Source: an uncultured Eubacteriales bacterium
Lineage (GTDB): Bacteria > Bacillota > Clostridia > Oscillospirales > Acutalibacteraceae
Assembly: GCA_934488615.1 (NCBI GenBank)
Contig: CAKSSJ010000021.1
Span: forward strand, 1-38,870
DNA: 38,870 nt
Direction: 5' to 3'
Shown here: positions 16,295 to 25,068 of the stretch, in pieces
Layout: the number at the start of each line of letters is the position of its first letter
How positions within the stretch are numbered: the first letter of the stretch is position 1
The notes under the pieces: model-generated
Databases searched by the model: none
What the model was told of the DNA's origin: nothing
Seen by the model: only the letters and a program-made list of their open reading frames with translations
Made by a program: the position numbers and the translations under genes

Positions 16295-17162
16295 ATTCTG
16301 TTTGCTTTTTATTGTAGAAAAACATTGCAACGCCTGCGCCGATGATCAGGACATATCCGAGAATACTCAGCCAATCGGGAATATCGCCGAAAACGAAGAA
16401 GCCGAGCACGGCGGCAAAGATAACCTGCGTGTAATCGTAAACGGAAATCTCCCTCGCAGGGGCACAGATATATGCCTTCGTAATACCGAGCTGTCCGATA
16501 CAGGCAAACGTTCCCGCAAATATGAGATAGAGAAGCTGTAAGCCGCTCATGTGTTCGTATTCTATTATCAAAAACGGCAGGCACAAGAGGCACGAAAATG
16601 CCGAGAAAAAGAACACGATCCTGCGGCTGTTCTCCTGCTTCTGACCGAGACGGCGCACAAAGGTATATGCAATGCCTGCGCCCATGCCGCCCAAAAGTCC
16701 TGCAATTGCAGGCAAAGCCTGCGGATTGTCAAAGCTCGGCTTAATGATAAACAAACTGCCGACAAAAGCCACCGCAACGCCGATAATCTGTGTAAATTTA
16801 GGCTTCTCTTTTAAAAGGAAGATCGAAAAAACGATTGCAAAAAACGGCGAAAGCTTGTTGAGCATATTAGCGTCGGAAAGGTTCAGCTTGCCGAGCGCAT
16901 AGAAATTACACAGCAGACCCATTGTGCCGAAAAAGCTCCTGCCGAGCAGGTCGGGTATGTGCTCCTTAGGCGGAATAAAGCTGACCTTTTCTCGAAGCAT
17001 CATAATAAAGATAAAAATAAGCGCAACAAAGTTTCTGAAAAATGCCTTTTGAAATGCCGGCAAGTCCCCTGCCAGTTTGACAAAAAGCGACATCATTGCA
17101 AAGCCGAACGCCGCCGCCATGATATAAAGTATTCCTTTTGATTTTTGATTGATTTTTGCCAT
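16293..17162 (-). CDS. EamA-family drug/metabolite transporter
   Basis: A 289-residue inner-membrane transporter of the DMT superfamily with about ten helices in two EamA repeats (about 10-135 and 150-280). Typical features are the charged start before the first helix, AFFRNFVAL near residue 40, LSPFFAIVFSIFLLKEKP near 105 ending the first repeat, and VIFAAVLGFFVFGDIPD at the matching place in the second. The ATG at 17162 has only a weak ribosome site (AGAGATCG). The promoter upstream has perfect hexamers. Such proteins export amino acids, nucleosides or other metabolites; the substrate cannot be inferred. Confidence 0.87.
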   Translation of the reverse strand: MAKINQKSKGILYIMAAAFGFAMMSLFVKLAGDLPAFQKAFFRNFVALIFIFIMMLREKVSFIPPKEHIPDLLGRSFFGTMGLLCNFYALGKLNLSDANMLNKLSPFFAIVFSIFLLKEKPKFTQIIGVAVAFVGSLFIIKPSFDNPQALPAIAGLLGGMGAGIAYTFVRRLGQKQENSRRIVFFFSAFSCLLCLPFLIIEYEHMSGLQLLYLIFAGTFACIGQLGITKAYICAPAREISVYDYTQVIFAAVLGFFVFGDIPDWLSILGYVLIIGAGVAMFFYNKKQTE

Positions 17163-17196
17163 ATACGATCTCTGTTTCTGTTTTTATTTCAAAACT

Positions 17197-17224
17197 ATTA
17201 TAATCAAAGCGTGTACGATGTCAA
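17197..17224 (-). promoter_or_regulatory. Promoter of the EamA gene
   Basis: Minus-strand TTGACA (17219-17224) and TATAAT (17197-17202), both perfect, with a 16-base spacer. Confidence 0.8.
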
Positions 17225-17254
17225 GCCGTGAAAAAATATTTTTTAAAAAAGCTA

Positions 17255-17283
17255 TTGACTTTTTTCTGCATAAATGCTATTAT
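17255..17283 (+). promoter_or_regulatory. Promoter of the GntR/ABC operon
   Basis: TTGACT (17255-17260), 17-base spacer, TATTAT (17278-17283). The predicted start of transcription, near 17290, falls inside the palindrome at 17286-17312. Confidence 0.75.
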
Positions 17284-17285
17284 GC

Positions 17286-17312
17286 AAGTGTGATAGTACA
17301 GATATCACACTT
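17286..17312 (+). promoter_or_regulatory. Palindromic operator, probably for the GntR repressor
   Basis: A perfect 10-base inverted repeat, AAGTGTGATA (17286-17295) and TATCACACTT (17303-17312), with a seven-base spacer. It begins three bases after the -10 box and covers the expected transcription start, so a bound dimer would block initiation. Autoregulation by the GntR protein encoded immediately downstream is the simplest reading. Confidence 0.72.
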
Positions 17313-17340
17313 AACACACCCATTGAAGGAAGGTGATGCT

Positions 17341-17709
17341 ATGTTTGAGATCGACTCCAGGAGCAGGATCCCGATCTACGAACAGATCAAGAACCAGCTG
17401 ATAACGTGTATTCGCCTTGGCATCTACAAGGCGGATGAACAGCTCCCGTCTATCAGATCGGTTTCGCTTCAAACGGGCATCAATGTCAACACTGTCAAGC
17501 GCGCATTTGCAGACCTTGAGGATGAGGGAATAATTTACACGCTCGTCGGCAGAGGCAGCTTTGTTGCCGCCGACGCCGCAGACAACACCTCGATTGCAAA
17601 AAAAGCACTCAAGGACATTGAACCCGACCTGCGCTCACTCAAGTCAAAGGGAGTCGACAGGGACTCGGTGATTGAGCTTATTAACAAGATATATGAGGAG
17701 GACAAATAA
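17341..17709 (+). CDS. GntR-family transcriptional regulator, YtrA subfamily
   Basis: A 122-residue repressor of the YtrA type: a winged helix DNA-binding domain (about 8-75) followed by a very short dimerising tail instead of a large ligand domain. The opening RSRIPIYEQIKNQL and the recognition helix region LPSIRSVSLQTGINVNTVKR are family hallmarks, as is GRGSFVA at the wing. AAGGAAGGTG precedes the ATG at 17341. YtrA-type genes usually sit first in an operon with ABC transporter genes they repress, which matches the order here, and a palindrome overlies the promoter. Confidence 0.92.
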   Translation: MFEIDSRSRIPIYEQIKNQLITCIRLGIYKADEQLPSIRSVSLQTGINVNTVKRAFADLEDEGIIYTLVGRGSFVAADAADNTSIAKKALKDIEPDLRSLKSKGVDRDSVIELINKIYEEDK

Positions 17710-17710
17710 A

Positions 17711-18610
17711 ATGATTGAAATAAACAATATAACAAAAACCTTTGATGATTATACTGCAATTAAGGACCTCTCTTTCACGGTCAACGAATCCTCGCTTTAC
17801 GGACTTGTCGGCTACAACGGAGCGGGAAAAACAACGCTTCTGAAAATCATTGCAGGCATCTATCTGCCCGACAGCGGCGATGTCAAGCTCAACGGCAAGA
17901 GCCTTTTAAAACATCCCGAGCTTAAGACCGACCTTTTCTATGTACCCGACGATCTTTATTTCGGTCTCGGCGCTTCAATGAACTCCATGGCGAGGTTTTA
18001 CAAAGGCTTTCACCCCAATTTCTGCGTGGATACCTTTTACAAGCTGACAGGTCTTTTCGGACTTGACCCAAAGAAAAAGCTCATCGGCTTTTCAAAGGGA
18101 ATGCAGCGTCAGGCTGAAATGATACTCGGTCTCGCCTGCCTGCCGAAGGTAATTCTTCTCGATGAATCCTTTGACGGACTTGACCCTGCAAAAAGAAATC
18201 TGACAAAGAAAATTTTGCTTGACTACATGGCTGAAAAGGAATGTTCGATAATTATTTCCTCGCACAACCTCCATGAGCTTGCCGATATGTGCGACCACAT
18301 CGCACTCATCAACGGTCAGACGATCGCAATGGACTGCGCCGTGGACGATATGAACGGTACACGCTGTAAGTTCCGCCTTGCCTTCAAGGAAGAGATCGAG
18401 CGCGAAACCTTCGGCGACCTTAAGCTCAAAAATTTCAAAAAGGATGGCAAGATAGTCACATTTACGGTCTCGGAAAATGTCGAAAAAGCTCAGGAAATCA
18501 TCAATTCGCTTGACCCCGTGCTTTGCGAACGCTTCCCGCTTTCACTCGAAGAAATTTTCCTTGAAGAGATGGAGGATACGGATTATGACTTTGAACAAAT
18601 CTTCTCGTAA
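17711..18610 (+). CDS. ABC transporter ATP-binding protein (YtrB-like)
   Basis: A 299-residue ATPase subunit that would power the two permeases encoded next. Walker A is GYNGAGKTT (34-42), the signature is the variant FSKGMQRQ (about 130), Walker B is VILLDESFDGLDP (about 148-160), and the switch His is in ISSHNLHE. The DES instead of DEP and SKGM instead of SGGQ are common in YtrB-type subunits. The C-terminal 90 residues are an extra regulatory domain. The ATG lies one base after the GntR stop, with GAGGAGG inside the upstream gene. Its end overlaps the permease gene by 26 bases. Confidence 0.93.
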   Translation: MIEINNITKTFDDYTAIKDLSFTVNESSLYGLVGYNGAGKTTLLKIIAGIYLPDSGDVKLNGKSLLKHPELKTDLFYVPDDLYFGLGASMNSMARFYKGFHPNFCVDTFYKLTGLFGLDPKKKLIGFSKGMQRQAEMILGLACLPKVILLDESFDGLDPAKRNLTKKILLDYMAEKECSIIISSHNLHELADMCDHIALINGQTIAMDCAVDDMNGTRCKFRLAFKEEIERETFGDLKLKNFKKDGKIVTFTVSENVEKAQEIINSLDPVLCERFPLSLEEIFLEEMEDTDYDFEQIFS

Positions 18611-20996
18611 TTCCTTTGCGTCACTGCTTCGGAATTCAATCGAAAAGGTTTTATTCGTTCCGATTCTGACGCTTGCGATATTTCTGATCCACACGGTAAT
18701 AAGCATAACCTCACTGCTCGTTGATGGCGGAGTGGACGGTCATCAGGTATATGAGAAGGTCGGCACGGTAAACGTAGGCTTTTTCTGGGACAGGATAATT
18801 ACCGCACCTATCACAAGTGTTCTTATCTTTCTCGGCGGTGTCATTGCCGCAATAGTTCTCTTCTCCTTTGCATCAAGTAAAAAGAAATGCAATGTGCTTT
18901 TCTCGCTCGGACTGAGCAGAAAAAATATCTTTCTCGCAAAGTATTTAGGCGGCACTGCGCCATTTGCGATCGCAATAATCATTTCGGCGCTGCTTGAAAT
19001 ACTTTCAAACCTCATTAAAGGCTTCACGGTCGGCTGGCCGACAATCCACTTGGCGCTGTTGACGATAACCGCCATGATTGCCATATACGCCCTCGCCTTT
19101 TCGATAGTTGCTGTGGCACTTGCATTCTCGGGAAACATCGTTGAAGCAGGCGTTTTCTCCGTAATTCTCGGCATCTTCCCGAATATGTTCGGTTTATTTT
19201 TTGGAATAATGCGCGGAATTTTTACCTACGGCGGAGTTGAGGTATATGAGGGCAACTGGAACTTTTTCAGTCCGTTTTTGTCATTGCTCTTTATGCGCTA
19301 CGACAAAGGCTACAGCACGATCAACGGCTCATCAATTTTTCTCTACGGACTTTACACAGGAACCGAAAAGATAACTGTTTATGACTGGTCGGGAGCGCTG
19401 ATGACTTTGCTTTATTCGGCGGTAATTCTGACAATAGCTCTTCTCGCCTTTCCAAAGCGCAGGAATGAGATCAGCGGCTATTTCGGCAGAGCAAGAGGGC
19501 TCAACGAAATTTGCGGAGCGATGGCTGCGCTTTACCTCTCGCTCATTCCTCTCTACAGACTGAAGGACAGCAGAGCAAGCGACCTCGTGATCTTCTTAAT
19601 ATTCATGATTACCTTTGCGTTCGGCTATATTGTTTTCAGATTCATTTTCGGCTACAAGAGAAAGAGGGTCATGGTACAGTCGGCGAAGCGAATTGTCGCT
19701 TACACAATAGCCTTTGCTGTTATTACAGGTATTTTCTCAACGGGACTTTTCGGCTATTCCTCATTTGTTCCCGATGCTAAGGATGTTGCAAGCGTCAGCA
19801 TATCTTTGGAGCTTATAAATCCTTACGCGAGCGTTGAACTCGATGCGACTTCGGACGGAGATTTCGGCTATACACCGATGATAAGCCGAACTGCCTCAGC
19901 TTACGATAACCAAACGGGCGATACGTTCTTTCTCGGAACAAACTACTACTCATCTATCTACCCGAACTTTGAAGCCTATGACAAAGAAGAAATAAAGAAG
20001 ATCGTAGAAGCTCACAAGGCTCTTGCCAAGGACGGCAAGCTCAAGCCAAATGACGATAATGTCTGCGGCTACGGCTTCACGATTGACTATACTATGCGAG
20101 GCGGCAGAGAGGTGAACCGTAGCTACAGAACGGCAAGCCTCGAAAGCGCGATCAAGCTGCTCGGTCTTTCCGACCTTTCCGAGGTCAAAAGAAACATTGA
20201 AACTTATTTCTACTATGATCCTGATTTCATGAACGAAAACGGTCTCTCGGATTTCTATAACAGCTTTTGCCTTTACTCAAAGGACTTTAAATCGCGCGAA
20301 TACTTTACCGAATTTCCAAAGGGATTTTTTACTGCCGTCCACACAGATCTCAAGAAGCTGACGGCTCAGCAGATATTCTTCCACAAGCCCGAGGATGAGC
20401 TGGGAGTTATCAGCTTTGCCTCCGCAAGCACCGAAAACTTTCTGGGAATCGACGAGGTGCTTGACGACAGCGGCATAATTTACAATGCCGATACTCACGA
20501 GGTCACGGGAAACATCAAGGAAAGAATGAAGAATTCTGCCATATACGCAGACCTTATTTCGACCTCATGGGGCAAATGCGTTATTGTTACAAAGGACATG
20601 ACAAACACGGTCAAGTTCCTTACCGACAACAACCTTATGCAGTATTTTAAATCCACCGCAACGGCTGACGATGTAAAAAAGGTCAGGTTTGCGACAAGAG
20701 CCGAATCTGTCGGAATGAAAAATGCCGATATGCTCCCGCTCTTTGCATCGGGCTATGTGACCGCCGAATATGTAAAAGAAAAGAAGGATTTCCGCGAAAC
20801 GCAGGATCACCTTTTCGATCAGTACGGCGGTAAATCAACAGAGGATAAAAAAGTAATTCAAACGGTGCTTGACAACGCCCTGCTCTACGGCTACAACAGC
20901 AACAGCGACCGCGTTGTTGAGGTAACATACAACGACGGCTCGATCGCGACCTACGCCTTAGAATCGGACGTTTACAACAAGCTGAATATTAAATAG
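18585..20996 (+). CDS. ABC transporter permease with large C-terminal domain (copy 1)
   Basis: An 803-residue membrane subunit. Hydrophobic helices are near 23-45, 73-97, 122-142, 155-182, 186-208, 268-289, 310-325, 333-355 and 370-391. Residues 400-803 are hydrophilic and probably one large extracytoplasmic domain. Motifs LFSFASSKKKCNVLFSLGLS near 92-111 and HKPEDELGVISF in the tail are shared with the next gene. The ATG at 18585 has GGAGG nine bases upstream and overlaps the ATPase gene by 26 bases, indicating translational coupling; the frame is open further back but lacks a site. Substrate unknown; operon context suggests envelope stress or peptide antibiotics. Confidence 0.87.
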   Translation: MTLNKSSRNSFASLLRNSIEKVLFVPILTLAIFLIHTVISITSLLVDGGVDGHQVYEKVGTVNVGFFWDRIITAPITSVLIFLGGVIAAIVLFSFASSKKKCNVLFSLGLSRKNIFLAKYLGGTAPFAIAIIISALLEILSNLIKGFTVGWPTIHLALLTITAMIAIYALAFSIVAVALAFSGNIVEAGVFSVILGIFPNMFGLFFGIMRGIFTYGGVEVYEGNWNFFSPFLSLLFMRYDKGYSTINGSSIFLYGLYTGTEKITVYDWSGALMTLLYSAVILTIALLAFPKRRNEISGYFGRARGLNEICGAMAALYLSLIPLYRLKDSRASDLVIFLIFMITFAFGYIVFRFIFGYKRKRVMVQSAKRIVAYTIAFAVITGIFSTGLFGYSSFVPDAKDVASVSISLELINPYASVELDATSDGDFGYTPMISRTASAYDNQTGDTFFLGTNYYSSIYPNFEAYDKEEIKKIVEAHKALAKDGKLKPNDDNVCGYGFTIDYTMRGGREVNRSYRTASLESAIKLLGLSDLSEVKRNIETYFYYDPDFMNENGLSDFYNSFCLYSKDFKSREYFTEFPKGFFTAVHTDLKKLTAQQIFFHKPEDELGVISFASASTENFLGIDEVLDDSGIIYNADTHEVTGNIKERMKNSAIYADLISTSWGKCVIVTKDMTNTVKFLTDNNLMQYFKSTATADDVKKVRFATRAESVGMKNADMLPLFASGYVTAEYVKEKKDFRETQDHLFDQYGGKSTEDKKVIQTVLDNALLYGYNSNSDRVVEVTYNDGSIATYALESDVYNKLNIK

Positions 20997-21009
20997 GAGG
21001 GAACAATCT

Positions 21010-23538
21010 ATGAAATATAAACATACAGCGGCCGGACCTTTCTCAGCGCTGTTACGAAACTCTTTTATAAAAACCTGTTTCGTTCCGATAATCACCTTTT
21101 TGGCGCTGTTCATGTCAACGCTATTTAACTATATCAACATAAAAGCATTCCATCGCTTTGGCGGTTCACCGTTTGTAAAAGACAAATTTTTCGGATTTTT
21201 CTGGAGCAATGTCAGTGACAGCATCCTTCTTACGGAAGTGCTGATTATCCTCGGCGGCGTTTTCGCCGGAATAGTCCTCTTTTCATTTGCACAGAGCAAA
21301 AAGCACTGCAATGTCATCTTTTCGCTCGGCATAAGCAGAAGAAAAATCTTCCTGGCAAAATATCTCGGCGGACTTCTCCCCTTCTGCGCTGCCGTCATTA
21401 TAGCCGCATTTTTTGAGCTTGTGTCTGTATTCGGCGTCGGTTACACGCCGAACGCACCGATAATCAAGATGGCTGTTTACTGGGTAGTCTGCTTTATCGG
21501 AATATACGCCGTCTCATTCACTATAACCTCGGCGGTAATCGCCTATACCGGAAATATTGCGGAGGGCTTGGTATTCACCGCCATAATCGCCGTATTTCCT
21601 ATGGCTGCCGGTGTGCTCTTCAGCGAAATGAGAGGACTTTACACTGTCGGTGGAATAGGCGTATATGAGGGTGACTGGAACTTCTTCAGCCCTTACATTT
21701 ATATGTTCAGATTTTTCAGTCCGGGCGAATATGGCGCTCAGGAGCAATATAGCGAAGGCTTGAACATGGTCTTTAGCAGCTATCAGCTTTATTTTACATT
21801 CAACGAAAGCGGTGCACCGCTTTATAATCTCACAATTTCCGATTACTCGGGTGCAATCACGGGCTTTGTCTATGCCGCAATAATTTTTGCAATTGCTTTT
21901 CTCGCTTTTCCAAAGCGCAGAAACGAAATCAGCGGTTCTTTCGGAAGAGCAAAGGGCATCAACGAGATCTGTGCTGTATTTTCGGGAATATATGTCATGA
22001 CTTTCGGAATGTATGCTGTTGTCGAAGGTACACTCGGAATAGAAAGAGGAAACATGCTCACCTTCCTCTACTCAATCGGCTTCTTCATTGTAGCGTATTT
22101 CGTTTTCAAAATGATCTTCGCTCATAAGCGTAAGCTGATATTGAAATCCATGCTCAAAAGAATACCGTGCTATATCGCAGCAATAGCGATAGTTACTACG
22201 GTTTTCTACTCCGGACTTTTGGGCTATGCTTCAAGAATACCCGACGCCGAGGACATTGATTCAATCGAGTTTTCTTCTACAATCTCCAATCCTTACAGCA
22301 GCGTTAACGATAACGATGCCCTCCATCGCCGTCCGATTTACGGATATGCGGTAATGAAAACCTACTCGGGCTACACAAGCACCGGCGGCTTTGATCGGTT
22401 CTTTTACGGCGAAGGTTATCAGGATATATATTATCCCAAATACTCCGTCGACGATGAGAGCATGATTCACAGGCTTATTGAAATTCACAGGAGCTTTGTT
22501 CAAAAGGGACATATTAAGAGCACGGCTTCGGACACCTGCGCAATGAACTTCCAGATAGTTTATACGCTCAAAAACGGCAAGACCGTCAAGCGCTACTACA
22601 GCGTAACAACGGAAGAAAACGCAAAGAGAATCATGGGACTTAGCGATACAATTGTCGCCAAGAGCGGAATTGAAGAATATTTTGAAACCAATCCCGACGA
22701 TTATTACTATGCAATCGATAACTATTTAAGCAAAGTATCTGCCGAATTGAATCCCGGAAACTATTTCTATCTCTATTCAAAGTATCTTAAAGACAGTTAC
22801 CGCTGCGGCATGATAACCGATGAGCTGAAAAAAGCCGTTCTGAAAGATCTCGAAAACCAGACGGCGAACGATATTTTCTTCCACAAGCCGGAGGATGAGC
22901 TGGGCGTTATAAGCTTCGGAATCGGTGATAATTTCATAGACGATATGCCCGAAAACTATTACTACAACGAATATGGGGATCTTATTGACAGATATACATG
23001 CGAAATTGTAAATGATAACACTCTGCAAACAGAACAGGCGAAGGAATCAATGAAGCTTACCGACCTGACGATTGGCGCAATGGACAACACATCTAAATCA
23101 TTCGTTATAACAAAGACCATGACGAACACGATAAAGTATCTCACCGACAACGGATACATGAAGTGTCTTGAGTCAAAAATCACGGCAAGCGACGTCAAAA
23201 GCATGAAGCTTTGCACGAAATCGGAGTCCATAAACAAAACAAATGCCGATATGCTGCCGCTTTTCTCAGGCGGATATAACAGCGTTGCCGATATAAAGAG
23301 CTTTGATTCCGACATGGATTTATATTACGCCAATTATAATCAATTGAATTCCCATTATATCGAGCATAATGTTCCCAACGAGATAACAAGCAAATCAACC
23401 ATCCAAAAGGTTCTTGACAATTGCTTCCTTTACGGCTACTGCGGCAACGATTACCGCATTGTTGAAGTGACCTTTAACGACGGTTCTATCGCAACCTATT
23501 GCATCACGGGAGAGATTTATAATAAACTGATGAAGTGA
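21010..23538 (+). CDS. ABC transporter permease with large C-terminal domain (copy 2)
   Basis: An 842-residue paralogue of the preceding protein, 13 bases downstream with its own GGAGGG. The same plan is seen: about nine helices in the first 430 residues, then a long hydrophilic domain. Matching motifs are LFSFAQSKKHCNVIFSLGIS, AFPKRRNEISGSFGRAKGIN and HKPEDELGVISF, and a closing VEVTFNDGSIATY parallels VEVTYNDGSIATY in copy 1. The two probably form a heterodimeric channel with the shared ATPase, since only one ATPase gene is present. It diverges most in the C-terminal half. Confidence 0.87.
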   Translation: MKYKHTAAGPFSALLRNSFIKTCFVPIITFLALFMSTLFNYINIKAFHRFGGSPFVKDKFFGFFWSNVSDSILLTEVLIILGGVFAGIVLFSFAQSKKHCNVIFSLGISRRKIFLAKYLGGLLPFCAAVIIAAFFELVSVFGVGYTPNAPIIKMAVYWVVCFIGIYAVSFTITSAVIAYTGNIAEGLVFTAIIAVFPMAAGVLFSEMRGLYTVGGIGVYEGDWNFFSPYIYMFRFFSPGEYGAQEQYSEGLNMVFSSYQLYFTFNESGAPLYNLTISDYSGAITGFVYAAIIFAIAFLAFPKRRNEISGSFGRAKGINEICAVFSGIYVMTFGMYAVVEGTLGIERGNMLTFLYSIGFFIVAYFVFKMIFAHKRKLILKSMLKRIPCYIAAIAIVTTVFYSGLLGYASRIPDAEDIDSIEFSSTISNPYSSVNDNDALHRRPIYGYAVMKTYSGYTSTGGFDRFFYGEGYQDIYYPKYSVDDESMIHRLIEIHRSFVQKGHIKSTASDTCAMNFQIVYTLKNGKTVKRYYSVTTEENAKRIMGLSDTIVAKSGIEEYFETNPDDYYYAIDNYLSKVSAELNPGNYFYLYSKYLKDSYRCGMITDELKKAVLKDLENQTANDIFFHKPEDELGVISFGIGDNFIDDMPENYYYNEYGDLIDRYTCEIVNDNTLQTEQAKESMKLTDLTIGAMDNTSKSFVITKTMTNTIKYLTDNGYMKCLESKITASDVKSMKLCTKSESINKTNADMLPLFSGGYNSVADIKSFDSDMDLYYANYNQLNSHYIEHNVPNEITSKSTIQKVLDNCFLYGYCGNDYRIVEVTFNDGSIATYCITGEIYNKLMK

Positions 23539-23603
23539 GTTTATCGGCACAAATACAGCTAAAACAATTCAAAAGCATAACCAATCATTATCAAGGTGAT
23601 AAA

Positions 23604-24278
23604 ATGAAGTTTAAAATCAAGAAGAAACAAAAAAACATTATCATTGCCGCCGTGCTTCTGGCGGCAGTGATCGTCGGGATCTGTATCCGCTTCGATGTTT
23701 TTCAGCCGAAATACGTCTACTCGGGCGATCCGTATGTTTGCCTTGACGCAGGTCACGGTGCCGACGATGTCGGAGCAACGAGCGGCGGCCGCTATGAAAA
23801 GGATGACGACCTCAAGCTGACGCTTAAAATCAAGGAAAATCTTGAAGCAATGGGCATAAAGGTTTACCTCACCCGTGAGGATGATTCCGACGTCACGCTC
23901 GCAAACCGCTGTAAATCGGCGAACAAAAAGCATTGCACCCTTTTTGTCAGCGTCCACAGAAATTCCGCCGAGGACAAAAAGGCAAACGGAATCGAAGCAT
24001 GGGTTTCGAGAAATCCGAAAGGCGATGAAGCCGCCCTTGCAGAAAGCCTTGTCAACAATATCTGCAAGCTGACGGGTCAGCAAAACAGAGGTATAAAGAA
24101 AGGCTTCCGCGACAATTCCTTCGGCGACTACTACATAAATTCCGACACAAAAATGCCTTCACTTCTTCTTGAGGTCGGCTTCATCACCAATGATAATGAC
24201 AACAAAGCCTTTGACGAAAAGCTCGACGAAACTGCCGAGACGATTGCAAAAACAATTTACGATCACGTTCAAAAATAA
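23604..24278 (+). CDS. Membrane-anchored N-acetylmuramoyl-L-alanine amidase (Amidase_3)
   Basis: A 224-residue zinc amidase that cuts the bond between MurNAc and the stem peptide in peptidoglycan. After a lysine-rich start comes one hydrophobic anchor (about 11-29), so the catalytic domain faces the wall. All expected residues are present: His-51 in DAGHG, Glu-65 in RYEKD, His-118 in SVHRNS, and catalytic Glu-190 in LLEVGFITN. There is no cell-wall binding repeat. ATG 23604 follows AAGGTGAT; an earlier in-frame start near 23535 lacks a site and adds a non-family tail. It lies 65 bases after the permease and ahead of a terminator, so it is probably cotranscribed with the ABC operon. Confidence 0.9.
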   Translation: MKFKIKKKQKNIIIAAVLLAAVIVGICIRFDVFQPKYVYSGDPYVCLDAGHGADDVGATSGGRYEKDDDLKLTLKIKENLEAMGIKVYLTREDDSDVTLANRCKSANKKHCTLFVSVHRNSAEDKKANGIEAWVSRNPKGDEAALAESLVNNICKLTGQQNRGIKKGFRDNSFGDYYINSDTKMPSLLLEVGFITNDNDNKAFDEKLDETAETIAKTIYDHVQK

Positions 24279-24281
24279 CAT

Positions 24282-24322
24282 AAGACCGTTTCATTTTCAT
24301 GAATTTGAAACGGTCTTTTTCT
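24282..24322 (+). terminator. Terminator after the amidase gene
   Basis: AAGACCGTTTCA (24282-24293) pairs perfectly with TGAAACGGTCTT (24306-24317), followed by TTTCTTTC. Confidence 0.9.
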
Positions 24323-24331
24323 TTCTGTATA

Positions 24332-24359
24332 TTGCATTTTTCGGCGCTTGTGATATAAT
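24332..24359 (+). promoter_or_regulatory. Promoter of the HAD phosphatase gene
   Basis: TTGCAT (24332-24337), 16-base spacer, TATAAT (24354-24359) with TG one base before it (extended -10). The transcript leader would be only about ten bases. Confidence 0.7.
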
Positions 24360-24377
24360 ATCAAATCGGTGATAATT

Positions 24378-25025
24378 ATGAAATACAACACATATATTTT
24401 TGATCTTGACGGAACGCTTCTTGACACATTGCAGGACTTGGCAAACGCGGTCAACCACGCAATGAGGCAGATGAACTATCCCGAAAGGACGGTTGACGAG
24501 GTTCGCCGCTTCATCGGCAACGGAATAAGAATGTTGATAAAGCGCGCCGCTCCGCAGGACATTTCAACGGAGGATTACGATAAAACGCTTGCGATTTTCA
24601 CGGTGTATTATCTCGACCATATTGCCGATTACACAAAGCCCTATGACGGCATTATCGACGTTATAAAAACGCTAAAGCAAAAATGCTGTAAGGTTGCCGT
24701 TGTGTCAAACAAGGCGGACGAGGCAGCCAAAAAGGTTGTCATGGATTTCTTCGGCGACATTTTCGACCTCGTTGTAGGCAAAATGGACCGTTTTCCCTCA
24801 AAGCCTGCGCCCGACTCGGTGCTTTACGTCATTGAAACGCTCGGCGCAGACAAGGCGAAATGCGTTTACTCGGGCGATTCCGAGGTTGATGTTCAGACGG
24901 CGCACAATGCGGGGCTCCCCTGCGTTGGTGTAACATGGGGCAATCGGGACGTTTCCGAGCTGATAGCCGCAGGAGCGGAATATATCGCCGAGAAGCCGCA
25001 TGAAATTATCGAAAAAACAGAATAA
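24378..25025 (+). CDS. HAD-family phosphatase (phosphoglycolate phosphatase-like)
   Basis: A 215-residue haloacid dehalogenase-type phosphatase of the Gph/PpaX group, which hydrolyses small phosphates such as 2-phosphoglycolate or pyrophosphate. Motif I is FDLDGTLLDT, with nucleophile Asp-9 and acid Asp-11. Motif II is VAVVSNK (about 110), motif III the Lys in SKPAPDSV (about 140), and motif IV GDSEVDVQTAHNAG (about 166). A helical cap lies between motifs I and II. ATG 24378 follows CGGTGAT; the GTG nine bases earlier is part of that site. Single-gene unit with its own promoter and terminator. True substrate uncertain, as usual for HADs. Confidence 0.85.
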   Translation: MKYNTYIFDLDGTLLDTLQDLANAVNHAMRQMNYPERTVDEVRRFIGNGIRMLIKRAAPQDISTEDYDKTLAIFTVYYLDHIADYTKPYDGIIDVIKTLKQKCCKVAVVSNKADEAAKKVVMDFFGDIFDLVVGKMDRFPSKPAPDSVLYVIETLGADKAKCVYSGDSEVDVQTAHNAGLPCVGVTWGNRDVSELIAAGAEYIAEKPHEIIEKTE

Positions 25026-25030
25026 GAAAT

Positions 25031-25058
25031 GGGACTGCCGCAAATATAACGACAGTCC
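25031..25058. terminator. Bidirectional terminator
   Basis: GGGACTGCCG (25031-25040) pairs with CGACAGTCCC (25050-25059), with one mismatch. T-rich sequence follows on both strands. It lies between the convergent HAD and dockerin genes. Confidence 0.75.
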
Positions 25059-25068
25059 CTTATTATAT

